From an uncultured Erysipelotrichaceae bacterium (lineage in GTDB: Bacteria; Bacillota_I; Bacilli_A; Erysipelotrichales; Erysipelotrichaceae), in assembly GCA_947649125.1 (NCBI GenBank), contig CANSQL010000008.1, positions 1 through 58,813 of the forward strand: a stretch of DNA of 58,813 nt, written 5' to 3'. The translations under genes were made by a program, and so were the position numbers. Under the pieces are notes generated by a model. It did no database searches. It saw only the letters and a program-made list of their open reading frames with translations, and was not told the DNA's origin. The stretch's first letter is position 1. Every line of letters starts with the position of its first letter. Of the stretch, positions 1 to 9,507 are shown in pieces.

Positions 1-46
1 CGCCTTTGTGGACTTCCACCACAGAATACGGGCATGCCCGTCATAC
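1..46. other. Window edge, no gene seen
   Basis: No coding region is supported here. The stretch contains a 14-bp perfect palindrome (ACGGGCATGCCCGT, 28-41) and a short GTGG/CCAC inverted repeat near 8-20. These could be the end of a neighbouring transcript outside the window. Confidence 0.3.
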
Positions 47-71
47 AAGAAAACAGCAGTAGCTCTGCTGC
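47..71 (-). terminator. Intrinsic terminator of the murF-ddl-alr operon
   Basis: Read on the minus strand, a CAGCAG/CTGCTG stem (65-70 with 54-59) and 5-nt loop directly follow the alr stop codon. The run TTTTCTT comes after it. It is well placed to end the operon. Confidence 0.7.
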
Positions 72-1222
72 TATTTATAAATGCGCGGCACACGAGCACT
101 GAGCCAGCATAAAGCCTCATTATTGATCGTATGAGCACAGCGTGACAGTTCATCCACCGGCAACAATACCCCATGATCATAGCCGAACAGCACGACCTCA
201 TCACCGCTCTTTACCTCATTAAGCGCACTGACATCTACCATCATCTGATCCATACAAATATTGCCGATAATTTCACAACGTACTCCGTGTACCAGCACCT
301 GCATGCCTTGATTGGAAACGATGCGCGGATAGCCGTCCGCATAGCCGCAGCTTACCGTCGCTATTTTCATGCGCTTTGAAGCGGTATAATTGCGGCCGTA
401 GCTTACACAACAGCCCTTCTCTACCTCACGCACATAGGAAATATTTGCCTTCCATGTCATGATCGGACGAAAGTTCGGCTTTTGATTGGTGATGATTGAA
501 TCATCTGCGGTTACACCGAGATGCAAAAGGCCCGGTCTGACATAATCATAGGAAAGCTGCGGATAATTCATGATTCCGTAGCTGTTTTGTAAATGGGTAA
601 TGCCCGGATCGATTCCGCTTTCCTTCAGCTCTGTAAGCACCTGATCAAAATAAGCGATTTGATGCTTCGTAAAGGCTAGATCATCACTGTTATTTAAGCT
701 GTCACTGACTGAAAAATGCGAAAAAATTCCTTCGGTTTGAATCTGCGGCAATTGATACATTGCCTTCACCGTATCGATGTCCCATTTTTCTTTTTTACAT
801 GAAACACCGAGTCTTGTCATTCCCGTATCCACCTTAATATGGGCATGAATCAATACATTTGCCTGCAGCGCATAGGCAGATAATTCCTGTGCGTACTCAT
901 AGGAAATCAGCGTTTGAATCATATTGTATTCATGCAGGTAATGAAAATGGATGCTCGGAGTATAGCCGAGAATCAACACGGGCTCCTCAATGCCGGCCTT
1001 TCTCAAATTTAATGCTTCATCAACGCTTGATACCGCAAAAAAATCAACCCCGCATGCCTTTAAAGCCTTAGCTACGGCAACATCTCCGTGTCCGTACGCA
1101 TTTGCCTTCACAACACCCATGATTTTTGTGGTCGAGGGAATCATTTTACGAATCTCAGCTACATTATGCTTGATATAGCCAAGCTCTACCTCTGCCCAAC
1201 ACCGACTGCTTGAATCCAACAT
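71..1222 (-). CDS. alr: Alanine racemase
   Basis: PLP-dependent enzyme that interconverts L- and D-alanine for peptidoglycan. The 383-residue length is normal for the family. The PLP-lysine motif VVKANAYGHG is at the N-terminus (Lys39), the catalytic-tyrosine region VSYGRNYTA is in the second half, and the ICMDQMMVDVS motif is near the C-terminus. It is the last gene of murF-ddl-alr, 34 nt after ddl, so D-Ala supply is linked to ligation and UDP-MurNAc-pentapeptide formation. It lacks the membrane domain of VanT-type serine racemases. Because the neighbouring ligase resembles VanC/VanG, some activity on serine cannot be excluded from sequence. Confidence 0.95.
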   Translation of the reverse strand: MLDSSSRCWAEVELGYIKHNVAEIRKMIPSTTKIMGVVKANAYGHGDVAVAKALKACGVDFFAVSSVDEALNLRKAGIEEPVLILGYTPSIHFHYLHEYNMIQTLISYEYAQELSAYALQANVLIHAHIKVDTGMTRLGVSCKKEKWDIDTVKAMYQLPQIQTEGIFSHFSVSDSLNNSDDLAFTKHQIAYFDQVLTELKESGIDPGITHLQNSYGIMNYPQLSYDYVRPGLLHLGVTADDSIITNQKPNFRPIMTWKANISYVREVEKGCCVSYGRNYTASKRMKIATVSCGYADGYPRIVSNQGMQVLVHGVRCEIIGNICMDQMMVDVSALNEVKSGDEVVLFGYDHGVLLPVDELSRCAHTINNEALCWLSARVPRIYK

Positions 1223-1256
1223 AATACTTTCACCTCTTTATCTAAAGTATATGCGC

Positions 1257-2321
1257 TTACTCCATCGCTAAATCAATCAAGCGATCGATCAAATCCGGAA
1301 ATGCGATTCCCGCTTCCTTCATCATGGTCGGATAACGACTTGTCGCAGTAAAGCCCGGAATCGTATTCAATTCATTGAATACGATCGTATGTTCCTTTGT
1401 GACAAACATATCTACTCTTGTCATACCCTTACAATTCATTGCGCGATAGGCGCGCTTCGCTAACTGCTGCGCTTCTTGAAACAATTCCTTTGAGATTCGT
1501 GCCGGACAATAAATTGCCGAATCACGCATCTCATATTTGCCCTCATAATCAAAAAGTTCCTGACCGATTTCAATTTCATCCACACTGCCGACAAAAAGCT
1601 CATCGTTTCCCATAACGGCACAGCCGATTTCAAAGCCTTCGATCGTAGCCTCTAAAATCACCTTGCCCTTGCCGTCATGATAAAATGCGTCCTTTAATGC
1701 GACTGTGAATTCGTCAAAATCATGCACCTTATGAACCCCGAAGCTGCTGCCGGCGTTGCATGCCTTAAGAAAGAAAGGCACCTTCAGCTTATCTGCTGCT
1801 TCTTGATACAACGCTTTTTCATCGGTTACGCTTTGTTCATATACAGCCATATACGGCGCACAAGGGACATTTGCACGCTCACAAACGATATGCGTCATTT
1901 CCTTGTCCATACAAATCGCTGAGCTCATATGGCCGCAGCCGACATACGGTATCTGCATCAGCTCCAGCATTCCCTGCAGCGTTCCGTCCTCACCGTTTTT
2001 GCCGTGAAGCACCGGAAAAACACAGTCAATTTCCATCGGCTCATTGACTTTATCCTCATGCAGGATAAAAAAGCCGTGATGCTTATCGGTACAGGCAAGG
2101 CCGATCGGCTGATTATCGGGATGCGAAAGCCAGTGATCGTGCTCCAAATCATCGATTGAGCCATGATATAAGAACCAATCGCCTTCCTTTGAAATACCGA
2201 TCGTGTGAAGCTCATAGCGTTCGCGATTGATCTGTCTTAATAAAGACGCTGTACTATGTAATGACACCGGATATTCGCTTGATTTACCGCCGAATATCAC
2301 TGCGAGTTTTATTTTTTTCAT
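1257..2321 (-). CDS. ddl: D-alanine--D-alanine (or D-serine) ligase, VanC/VanG-like
   Basis: ATP-grasp ligase that makes the D-Ala-D-X dipeptide for the pentapeptide stem; 354 residues. The N-terminal substrate motif is GGKSSEYPVSLHS (Glu16), followed by VLHGKNGEDGTLQG, the omega-loop FDYEGKY and the C-terminal metal-binding FNELNTIPGFT. From memory, the E-Y-x-V-S-L start, PYVGC, CMDK and SRYPTMMKEAGI stretches resemble VanC/VanG D-Ala:D-Ser ligases more than ordinary Ddl, but I could not run an alignment. It lies 9 nt after murF and before alr, a housekeeping position. D-Ala-D-Ala activity is the safe call; D-Ala-D-Ser is an open possibility. Confidence 0.88.
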   Translation of the reverse strand: MKKIKLAVIFGGKSSEYPVSLHSTASLLRQINRERYELHTIGISKEGDWFLYHGSIDDLEHDHWLSHPDNQPIGLACTDKHHGFFILHEDKVNEPMEIDCVFPVLHGKNGEDGTLQGMLELMQIPYVGCGHMSSAICMDKEMTHIVCERANVPCAPYMAVYEQSVTDEKALYQEAADKLKVPFFLKACNAGSSFGVHKVHDFDEFTVALKDAFYHDGKGKVILEATIEGFEIGCAVMGNDELFVGSVDEIEIGQELFDYEGKYEMRDSAIYCPARISKELFQEAQQLAKRAYRAMNCKGMTRVDMFVTKEHTIVFNELNTIPGFTATSRYPTMMKEAGIAFPDLIDRLIDLAME

Positions 2322-2330
2322 GTTCTACCT

Positions 2331-3707
2331 CTATTCCTGTATCAAGGCATCTACGACCTCATCCATTTTCATACTGCGACTGCCCTTGATCAATATCATA
2401 CATTCCTTGTGTCGATACGGCAATAAATACGCAATCAGCTTTGCCTTATCCGCAAAGTGCTGAACCCGCTTAATGCCTTGATTCAATGCTCCCTGAGCGA
2501 TATATGCCCCCATATCTCCGTAGGTAAGCACCTCGGCAACCTCATAATCTGCCGTTTGTTTACCGAGCTGATAATGCAGCATATCACTGTTCTCACCTAA
2601 GTCCAGCATATCGGCAAGAACCGCAAGCTTATAAGGGACCTCAAAGGAAGCAAGTGTTTCCAGTGCCGCAGCACTGCTTTGCGGATTGGATTTATAGGAA
2701 TCATTTAAAATAAGTGCTTTATTTGCGCGCATCAATTCATTGCGCATGCCGGTTTTTTCAATCGTATTTAAACCGAACTGGATATCCATATCGGAAAGCT
2801 GTAAGGCTCGTGCCGCAATCAATGCGCCGATTGCATTCACTGCCTGATGCTTACCGAGCATATCCATCGTAAAGTGTGCTTCCTCCTCATTCACAGCGAA
2901 GGTAATGCCGTTTTCCGTTTGTTTCACATAGGATAAATAAAAATCATTCTCCTCTTGTTCACCGAAGGTTTTAATGCGAATATCACCGCTGATTGCTTCC
3001 TTCGTAACCGCATCACGCAGCAGCTTTTGATCACCGTTATAGATCAGCATACCGAACGGTGCAAGACCATGCGTAATTTCAAGCTTTGCCTTTGCGATAT
3101 TCTCCTGTGTCTTCAGATTTTCCAAATGAGCCGTACCGACATTTGTAATGATCGCAATATCGGGACAAACCATTTTCGCTAAAAAATCGATTTCATTCAG
3201 ATTTTCCATACCCATCTCAATCACGGCGACCTGCGTATTCTCACTCATGGATAAAAGCGTCAGCGGTACTCCGACTTCATTATTATAATTACCTAAGGTT
3301 TTCTGTGTCACATAGCGCTGTGACAGCATTCCCGCCAAAATATCCTTCGTGCTCGTCTTTCCGTTGCTGCCGGTAATTCCGACAACCTTCATCGAAAGCT
3401 GACGTCGATAAACACTGGCCAACTGCTGCAATGCCTTTAAGGTATCCTCAACCAAAATCACCGTGATGTTTTCCGGAGGAAACGGTTCATCCTTATTCCA
3501 AAGCGTTGCCGCAGCCCCCTTTTGAATCGCCTGCTGCACAAACTCATGTCCGTTATTATTTGCGCCCTTCAGCGGTATATATAAATTCCCTTCTACCACC
3601 TTACGCGAATCTATACAAACACCGCATACACGCTTTTGAATATCATCATTTTCGATATAATCGGCATCCAGCATTCGAATTATGCCGTCTACGGAACGAA
3701 GTATCAT
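2331..3707 (-). CDS. murF: UDP-N-acetylmuramoyl-tripeptide--D-alanyl-D-alanine ligase
   Basis: Cytoplasmic Mur ligase that adds the D-Ala-D-Ala dipeptide to UDP-MurNAc-tripeptide. At 458 residues it has the usual length. It shows the N-terminal uridine-binding region (VCIDSRKVVEGNLYIPLKG), the ATP P-loop ITGSNGKTSTKD, the central NEVGVPLTLL stretch and the C-terminal ligase domain with LNDSYKSNP. It is the first gene of a murF-ddl-alr operon whose enzymes act in consecutive steps. An extended -10 (TGCTATAAT) lies upstream. Confidence 0.95.
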   Translation of the reverse strand: MILRSVDGIIRMLDADYIENDDIQKRVCGVCIDSRKVVEGNLYIPLKGANNNGHEFVQQAIQKGAAATLWNKDEPFPPENITVILVEDTLKALQQLASVYRRQLSMKVVGITGSNGKTSTKDILAGMLSQRYVTQKTLGNYNNEVGVPLTLLSMSENTQVAVIEMGMENLNEIDFLAKMVCPDIAIITNVGTAHLENLKTQENIAKAKLEITHGLAPFGMLIYNGDQKLLRDAVTKEAISGDIRIKTFGEQEENDFYLSYVKQTENGITFAVNEEEAHFTMDMLGKHQAVNAIGALIAARALQLSDMDIQFGLNTIEKTGMRNELMRANKALILNDSYKSNPQSSAAALETLASFEVPYKLAVLADMLDLGENSDMLHYQLGKQTADYEVAEVLTYGDMGAYIAQGALNQGIKRVQHFADKAKLIAYLLPYRHKECMILIKGSRSMKMDEVVDALIQE

Positions 3708-3741
3708 ACGCTACATCCTCTCATGTTTCAATTTCTTATTT

Positions 3742-3749
3742 ATTATAGC
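3742..3749 (-). promoter_or_regulatory. Probable extended -10 promoter of murF operon
   Basis: On the minus strand TGC-TATAAT (TATAAT at 3742-3747) lies about 35 nt before the murF start. No good -35 is seen, which is compatible with an extended -10 promoter. Confidence 0.5.
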
Positions 3750-3791
3750 ACAACTTTTCATACTTTTTTCGCAGGACCGTAAAGTTTTTCA

Positions 3792-4787
3792 TTATTTACT
3801 TGTAATGCGATGAATATTCTTTAAGCGAATTGAAATCATTCCTTCCTCCTCATTGATAATTTCTACATAATCCGTTGTCTGCATAAAATCAATCGGAATA
3901 ATAAGCTCGATTCCCTTATCCGTTTTAATACGCTGTACGCGATCCGCCTTATTCACCGTTACATGCTCAATCGGGATTGCCGCTTCAATGCCTTCCTCTT
4001 TCAACTCTTGTGTAAAACGCTTTTTCGCCAACGGCTGTGCTTCAAAGACCATAGCGGCAATTTCCTCAGGCTTTAACGGCTCTTCCTGTTCCAGTTGTTC
4101 CTTAATGACCTGCTTCATCTTACCCTTCACATCAACACTTTCCAACTGATATTCATCGATTAAATCGTCACAGACCTTGTTCATCGTATGAATGGCCTCA
4201 CGATAGGATGCAGGCGCATTCAAATGAAAGATGACATCATTATAAAAACAGCATTTCTTCGCTTCGATTTCCACCTTTGTCTCAATCGTACTGACCTCTA
4301 AATCACTGACACAGATAAAAAAGGCTGCATCTTTTTTCAGCATTGAAGGAGACAGGGTGATACAATTTTCAATCGTTACTGCGGTCGTTTCGCCCGTTTG
4401 CGAAAGCTGATGCGTATAAGCAATCGAATGGCTGTTATCCAAGCCGACGATATAACGCTGTCCCTCATATACAAGCTCAGCCATCAACATATCACCGGAA
4501 TGATATTGTGCGAATTTACGCTTCGCATGAAAAATATGCGTCGTAAGCCGATGTGATAGTTCGATAAAGCTGATTTCCTGATTCTTCCATTCTTGAAGCA
4601 GCGCTGTCAGCTCCTCTTTTTCCTGAATCCTTCCGGTCTTTTTCTGCGGACTTGTGAAAAGTCGGCTGATTTTATGTTCCAGCATATCATTGACCTCATC
4701 ACTTAAGCTCATGCAGGCATCACTTAAAATCAATCGATCGCTCGAAGGCTCCATAATATGCGTAATTACTTTATCAATTGTAAGCAT
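3792..4787 (-). CDS. Nucleoid-associated protein NdpA/YejK-like
   Basis: 331 residues starting at MLTIDKVITHIM. The start is set by AGGGAGG five bases before the ATG; a longer frame to 4862 would run through a hairpin. The N-terminal IDKVITHIM, the FxxGDMLMAELVYEGQ region and the C-terminal PIDFMQTTDYVEI stretch look like the 37-kDa nucleoid-associated protein family (PF04245). Members bind DNA in E. coli, but their role in Firmicutes is poorly known. It sits alone between the deacetylase gene and murF on the same strand. The family call is from pattern recognition. Confidence 0.7.
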   Translation of the reverse strand: MLTIDKVITHIMEPSSDRLILSDACMSLSDEVNDMLEHKISRLFTSPQKKTGRIQEKEELTALLQEWKNQEISFIELSHRLTTHIFHAKRKFAQYHSGDMLMAELVYEGQRYIVGLDNSHSIAYTHQLSQTGETTAVTIENCITLSPSMLKKDAAFFICVSDLEVSTIETKVEIEAKKCCFYNDVIFHLNAPASYREAIHTMNKVCDDLIDEYQLESVDVKGKMKQVIKEQLEQEEPLKPEEIAAMVFEAQPLAKKRFTQELKEEGIEAAIPIEHVTVNKADRVQRIKTDKGIELIIPIDFMQTTDYVEIINEEEGMISIRLKNIHRITSK

Positions 4788-4835
4788 CGTATTCCTCCCT
4801 TTTGCTTCACCATTATAAACTATTTCCGCATAATT

Positions 4836-4870
4836 TAACAGCGTTGATTGAATTTCAACCAACGCTGTAC
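4836..4870 (-). terminator. Hairpin downstream of the deacetylase gene
   Basis: A 9-bp perfect inverted repeat (ACAGCGTTG/CAACGCTGT) with a 13-nt loop follows the deacetylase stop. The following T-run is weak (TTAAATTAT), so it may be an inefficient terminator. Confidence 0.5.
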
Positions 4871-4878
4871 ATTACGTA

Positions 4879-6201
4879 TTACATGATTTTCCCTGCATCA
4901 TTTTTTCCGTATTCATATAATTCCGATATCGTGACAAGCTGATAGCCCATTTCCTGCAGCTTCGGAATCAATATAATCGCCGCCTCTGCCGTAGAAGCAT
5001 AAAGATCGTGCATTAATATGATATCGCCGTCCTTGACCTCCTTCACCACCTTATTAACGATCGTTTCCGCATTGCGCGAGCGCCAATCCTCGCTGTCGAT
5101 CGTCCAAGTCACAAGCTTTTTGCCCTGTGCACACTCCATGACTGTTTCATTTTTTGAGCCGTAGGGCGGTCGAATGATTTTCGGATAGCGATTGGTAACA
5201 CTGAATATCGATTCCTGTGTAGCACTGATTTCCTCCTCGATATTTGCCTTAGATAATGTCGTCAACTGCTTATGCGAAAATGTATGATTGCCGATTTCAT
5301 TGCCCTCTAAGATCATGCGCTGAAGCAGCTGTGGAAAATCATCGGCACGTGAGCCTAACACAAAGAAGGTAGCCGAAGCCTGATGCTCCTTTAAGCAATC
5401 AAGAATCGCACTTGTATATTTTAACGTCGGTCCGTCATCAAACGTCAATGCGACCATCGGCTTATCCTTGTCAAGCTGCTTCACCGGCTCATTCAAGACA
5501 TCCTCATAAGGCACAACAACGCTTTCCTCTTCCTGTTCCATCGAAATATGATCCTTCATCTCCTCATAGGATACCTCGACATAAGCACTTCGATCCAGTA
5601 CCGTATGCGCATCAAAATAAAAAACCATTTCTTTTTTACGCAGAATCAAGCGATCAAAATTATGGGCGGAAGCAGCGGTATGAATCACAAACGATTTTGT
5701 GTTGCATTCCTTCGGATATTGCGCCTTCAGCTTAGTCTGAATGATTTCACTGAGCTTTTCGGTAGCTTCTTGATCGAATAAATCCTCATAAGTCATAAAG
5801 TGTTCCTTTTTTAAATCATAGATCATCGTTTCAATCACTTCACTTTGTTTTCGATGATTGATAAAAATATCAAGCTTGATTGAAATATAGCGATCATCTT
5901 TAATATAAGACTGGTAATCAACATTTAATTCCGCTCTGTTTGTTTCAGAATCAAACGGTTGCGAAGTAAAATCACGCTTATAATGCGCAAGCGTTTGGTT
6001 TATCCTTTCATCCACATCCTTGATATTTGTTTTCGGATAAATCAGATTTATCACATACGTATCCTCATATTCTTTTTCATGTACACTTTCACCGAATTCA
6101 TGATGAACGCTTTGATGACTGCCGCTGATCACACTTGTTTTGGCACAGGCACAGAAAAGACAAGCTGATAAAACAATAATAAAAGCACTTTTTTTTCTCA
6201 T
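4879..6201 (-). CDS. Polysaccharide deacetylase lipoprotein (NodB domain)
   Basis: 440-residue exported protein predicted to remove acetyl groups from a cell-surface glycan, possibly peptidoglycan. The N-terminus is a short lipoprotein-type signal ending in a Cys-rich CLFCAC box. Residues about 40-230 form an N-terminal module of the kind seen in PdaC-like proteins (DUF4163/DUF3298 type). The NodB catalytic domain follows, with TFDDGP (Asp255/Asp256), the metal site NHTFSH (His306, His310), RPPYG, WTIDSEDW and the late ILMHD motif. All expected catalytic residues are present. It is divergent from typA. The substrate is inferred from the family only. Confidence 0.9.
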   Translation of the reverse strand: MRKKSAFIIVLSACLFCACAKTSVISGSHQSVHHEFGESVHEKEYEDTYVINLIYPKTNIKDVDERINQTLAHYKRDFTSQPFDSETNRAELNVDYQSYIKDDRYISIKLDIFINHRKQSEVIETMIYDLKKEHFMTYEDLFDQEATEKLSEIIQTKLKAQYPKECNTKSFVIHTAASAHNFDRLILRKKEMVFYFDAHTVLDRSAYVEVSYEEMKDHISMEQEEESVVVPYEDVLNEPVKQLDKDKPMVALTFDDGPTLKYTSAILDCLKEHQASATFFVLGSRADDFPQLLQRMILEGNEIGNHTFSHKQLTTLSKANIEEEISATQESIFSVTNRYPKIIRPPYGSKNETVMECAQGKKLVTWTIDSEDWRSRNAETIVNKVVKEVKDGDIILMHDLYASTAEAAIILIPKLQEMGYQLVTISELYEYGKNDAGKIM

Positions 6202-6247
6202 GGTATCACCTTTTTCGTTCTATTATATGGGAATCAATGAAATAAAC

Positions 6248-6286
6248 ATGCTTATTTTTGATGAAAAAAATTGTATTTATAAGCAT
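6248..6286. repeat. Inverted repeat in the typA leader
   Basis: ATGCTTAT (6248-6255) and ATAAGCAT (6279-6286) form an 8-bp inverted repeat with a 23-nt AT-rich loop, upstream of typA. It could be a leader structure or chance in AT-rich DNA. Confidence 0.3.
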
Positions 6287-6328
6287 TTCGGTATATCATA
6301 TAGGTTGAATTTGAAAGTAGGAATGTTT

Positions 6329-8170
6329 ATGGAAAAAGAAAAAATGATAAATATAGCTGTGATTGCCCATGTTGATGCAGGTAAATCAACACTGGTCGAT
6401 GCGTTTTTAAGACAGAGTGATGTATTTCGTTCCAATGAAAAGGTCGTGGATTGTATTATGGATTCCAACGATCAGGAACGAGAGCGCGGAATTACGATTT
6501 ACTCTAAAAACTGCAGTGTCATTCATGACGGTGTGAAAATCAATATTGTCGATACTCCGGGACATGCGGATTTCTCCAGTGAGGTAGAGCGAATTATTCG
6601 TACCGTTGATACGGTAATACTGCTTGTGGATTCCAGTGAAGGACCGATGCCGCAGACGCGCTTTGTCTTAAGCAAAAGCTTAGAGCTCGGATTAAAGCCG
6701 ATTTTATTGATTAATAAAATCGATAAGAAGGATCAAAGAGCACAAGAGGTTGTCGATGAGGTATATGAGCTGTTTTTAGACTTAAATGCGAATGATGAAC
6801 AGTTGGATTTCCCGATTTTATACGGAATCGCGCGTGAAGGTATCGTACAGTATGATATGGATACCCCGAGTGATTCGATTGAACCGCTGTTTAAAACGAT
6901 TTTGAAGCATTGCGAGGTATATCCGGATAAGGACAAGGAGCCGCTGCAGCTGCAGATTTCGGCACTGGCTTATGATGATTATATCGGACGATTGGGAATC
7001 GGAAGATTATATCAAGGCATTTTAAAGCCGCAGATGCAGGTGCTTGTATGCGATGACAACGGACATGAGCGTGTGAAGCAGACCTCACAGATTTTTGTCT
7101 ATCGCGGACTTTCCCGTGTATCTGTAGAGGAAGCACACAGCGGTGATATCGTTGTCGTAGCGGGTATTGCCGATATTTCAATCGGAGAAACACTTTGTTT
7201 AAAGGATCAGCCGCTGCCGATGGCAAGCATTGCGATCGAGGAGCCGACCTTAAGTATGAATTTCTTAGTTAATAAATCGCCGTTTGCGGGCTTAAGCGGT
7301 AAGTTTGTGACATCACGCAATATCAAGGAACGCTTAGAGAAGGAATTAGAAGTCAATGTCGGCTTAAAGGTCGAGGCAACCGACAGTGCCGACTGCTTTA
7401 AGGTCAGCGGACGCGGTGAGCTGCATATTTCGGTATTGATTGAGGAAATGCGCCGCGAGGGATATGAACTGGCCGTTTCCAAGCCGGAGGTCATTCTCCA
7501 TAAGGATGAAAATGATAAGACGGTAGAGCCGATCGAGGAGGTCATTGCGCTTGTACCGGAAGAATACAGCGGTACGGTAATCAATAAGCTCAATTTACGC
7601 AAGGGTACCATGATCGATATGAATGAGGAAGGCGGTTATTGTCGCATCGTATATGAAGCGCCGACCCGCGGTCTGTTGGGCTATCGAAGCGAATTTATCA
7701 ATGATACAAGAGGTGAAGGAACGCTTGTCCGCCGCATTGCCGGATATACGCCTTATAAAGGAGAAATCCCGCAGCGTGCCAACGGCGCCATGATTTCCAC
7801 CGAAACAGGCAAGGCCATGACCTATGCGCTGTGGAATCTGCAGGAGCGCGGCATGTTGTTTATCCATCCTCAAACAGAGGTATATGAGGGTATGATCATC
7901 GGAGAATCCGCACGCAACATTGATTTAGATGTCAATCCGCTGAAAAACAAAAAGCTGACCGCAATTCGCTCCAGCGGCAATGATGAAGCGATGCGCTTAA
8001 CTCCGCCGCGAGAAATGACGCTTGAGGAAGCACTGGAGTGGATCAATGACGATGAGCTTGTTGAAATCACACCGGATATGATTCGCCTGCGTAAAAAGGG
8101 CTTAAAGCCTCAGGAGCGCCGTCAGTATTATCGTGAAAAAATGAACGCAGATACACCGATCGAGGAATAA
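6329..8170 (+). CDS. typA: Ribosome-associated translational GTPase TypA/BipA
   Basis: 613-residue GTPase of the EF-G family that acts in 50S ribosome assembly and stress adaptation. The start [11 protein letters not shown] is chosen because AGGA lies 6 nt upstream; the open frame extends back to 6140 but that part is antisense to the deacetylase gene. Seen in order: G1 AHVDAGKST, switch I with RERGIT, G3 DTPGHADF, G4 NKID, domain II, then the V-like domains and the C-terminal domain typical of TypA ([36 protein letters not shown]). Divergent from the deacetylase lipoprotein gene. A terminator follows. Confidence 0.97.
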   Translation: MEKEKMINIAVIAHVDAGKSTLVDAFLRQSDVFRSNEKVVDCIMDSNDQERERGITIYSKNCSVIHDGVKINIVDTPGHADFSSEVERIIRTVDTVILLVDSSEGPMPQTRFVLSKSLELGLKPILLINKIDKKDQRAQEVVDEVYELFLDLNANDEQLDFPILYGIAREGIVQYDMDTPSDSIEPLFKTILKHCEVYPDKDKEPLQLQISALAYDDYIGRLGIGRLYQGILKPQMQVLVCDDNGHERVKQTSQIFVYRGLSRVSVEEAHSGDIVVVAGIADISIGETLCLKDQPLPMASIAIEEPTLSMNFLVNKSPFAGLSGKFVTSRNIKERLEKELEVNVGLKVEATDSADCFKVSGRGELHISVLIEEMRREGYELAVSKPEVILHKDENDKTVEPIEEVIALVPEEYSGTVINKLNLRKGTMIDMNEEGGYCRIVYEAPTRGLLGYRSEFINDTRGEGTLVRRIAGYTPYKGEIPQRANGAMISTETGKAMTYALWNLQERGMLFIHPQTEVYEGMIIGESARNIDLDVNPLKNKKLTAIRSSGNDEAMRLTPPREMTLEEALEWINDDELVEITPDMIRLRKKGLKPQERRQYYREKMNADTPIEE

Positions 8171-8173
8171 TTC

Positions 8174-8214
8174 TAAAGGCTCAGCGAGTTTATCGTTAAG
8201 CCTTTTCTTTTGAT
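8174..8214 (+). terminator. Intrinsic terminator of typA
   Basis: AAGGCT...AGCCTT stem with additional inner pairing around the loop, followed by TTTTCTTTT just after the typA stop. Confidence 0.75.
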
Positions 8215-8229
8215 GCACCGTAAAAAAGC

Positions 8230-8258
8230 TTGCACAATCGTATTGTTTGATGTATCAT
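8230..8258 (+). promoter_or_regulatory. Promoter of the trpS T-box leader
   Basis: TTGCAC (8230-8235), a 17-nt spacer, then TATCAT (8253-8258). It is placed just ahead of the T-box leader. Confidence 0.6.
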
Positions 8259-8264
8259 AATAAA

Positions 8265-8478
8265 GTAAATATGCGTTTGATAAAGGATAAGTAGCGGAAT
8301 CAAGCTTCCTTTACAGAGAGATTGACATCAGCTGAGAGTCATTCAAAGCAATTCCGATGAATTGGACCTTTAAAGCATGGCATTGCCCGGCAGCACCGTT
8401 ATCGCTGAGAGCTGTTTTTACAGAAAGCCGGGTGGCACCACGTATCAAATACGTCCCAGTAAGGGGCGTTTTTTTATT
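8265..8478 (+). promoter_or_regulatory. Tryptophan T-box riboswitch
   Basis: The leader carries the T-box core GGGTGGCACCACG (8430-8442) followed by a terminator stem ACGTCCC/GGGGCGT (8451-8469) and a T-run. In the 5' part, GAATTGGACC contains the candidate specifier codon TGG (8363-8365), which matches the downstream tryptophanyl-tRNA synthetase. Uncharged tRNA-Trp should stabilise the antiterminator and allow trpS expression. The exact 5' end is estimated from the promoter. Confidence 0.93.
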
Positions 8479-8494
8479 TCAAAGGAGGAAGCAT

Positions 8495-9487
8495 ATGAAA
8501 AGAATGTTAAGCGGCATCAAGCCGACAGGCAGACTTACACTTGGAAATTATATCGGCGCAATTCGCCAGTTTCTGGAATATCAAAACGATTACGAGTTGT
8601 TTATTTTTATCGCCAATATGCACGCGATTACCGTTCCTATCGATCCTAAGGAGCTGAAACAAAACACCAAGGATTTGATTGCGTTATATATGGCATGCGG
8701 TCTTGATTCTGAAAAAACAACACTGTTTCTGCAGTCGGATCTGCCGCAGCATACGGAATTAGGATGGATTTTGACATGTCATTCCTATATGGGTGAATTA
8801 CAGCGAATGACCCAATATAAGGATAAATGCGCTAAACAGGAAAGCGGCATCACTGCCGGTCTGTTTACTTATCCGGCATTAATGGCAGCCGATATTTTAA
8901 TGTATGATGCCGATTATGTACCGGTAGGAGTCGACCAGAAGCAGCACGTTGAATTGGCTCGTAATTTAGCCGAGCGCTTCAATCATCGCTACGGTGACAG
9001 CTTTGTCGTGCCGGAACCGATCGTACCTAAGGTAGGCGCTAAAATCATGTCCCTGCAGAATCCGACTAAGAAAATGAGTAAATCCGAGGAAAATCCTAAG
9101 GGAACGATTGATTTGTTGGATGAACCGAGCGTTGCCCGCAAAAAAATCATGTCCGCCGTAACGGATTCCTTAGGCATCATTCAATATGATCCGGAAAATC
9201 AACCCGGACTCGCCAATCTTTTAACGATTTTATCTTCCTTAAGCAACGAGCCGATTGATTCTATCGTAAATCGTTTTCAAGGCAAGGGCTACGGTGATCT
9301 GAAAAAAGAGGTCGCTGAGGCCGTATATAACTTCTTAAGTGAGCTTCAGGCAAAATATCGTGAAATCATCGCAAGCGGCAAAATCGATGAAATCATACAG
9401 GCAGGCAATGAAAAAGCCGGTAAAATTGCCTATAAAAAGGTCGCTAAGATCAAGCGCAAGCTGGGGTTAAGTATTCAAAAGCGTTAA
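8495..9487 (+). CDS. trpS: Tryptophanyl-tRNA synthetase
   Basis: 330-residue class I aminoacyl-tRNA synthetase that charges tRNA-Trp. It starts at MKRMLSGIKPTGRLTLGNYIG, with AAAGGAGGAA four to five bases upstream; the frame continues further back only through the T-box. The TxGN version of the HIGH motif is at the N-terminus and the KMSKSEENP loop is at about residues 190-200. Length is standard. It is controlled by the tryptophan T-box just upstream and is the only gene of its transcript, since terminator-like hairpins follow. Confidence 0.97.
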   Translation: MKRMLSGIKPTGRLTLGNYIGAIRQFLEYQNDYELFIFIANMHAITVPIDPKELKQNTKDLIALYMACGLDSEKTTLFLQSDLPQHTELGWILTCHSYMGELQRMTQYKDKCAKQESGITAGLFTYPALMAADILMYDADYVPVGVDQKQHVELARNLAERFNHRYGDSFVVPEPIVPKVGAKIMSLQNPTKKMSKSEENPKGTIDLLDEPSVARKKIMSAVTDSLGIIQYDPENQPGLANLLTILSSLSNEPIDSIVNRFQGKGYGDLKKEVAEAVYNFLSELQAKYREIIASGKIDEIIQAGNEKAGKIAYKKVAKIKRKLGLSIQKR

Positions 9488-9507
9488 AGCCGGGTGAAAT
9501 TAAATCG

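Noticed and set aside
28-41. 14-bp palindrome ACGGGCATGCCCGT as an operator
   Set aside because: It lies downstream of a terminator at the window edge with no promoter or gene nearby to judge it.
4788-4862. 25-codon upstream extension of the nucleoid-associated protein
   Set aside because: It passes through the hairpin after the deacetylase gene; AGGGAGG before the ATG at 4787 decides the start.
6140-6328. 63-codon N-terminal extension of typA
   Set aside because: It runs antisense through the deacetylase start; the RBS at 6319-6322 and normal family length support the start at 6329.
7207-7611. 134-codon minus-strand frame inside typA
   Set aside because: Antisense shadow of a well-conserved GTPase; no RBS or family features.
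8357-8649. Open frames across the trpS leader
   Set aside because: They lie within the T-box structure and have no RBS.
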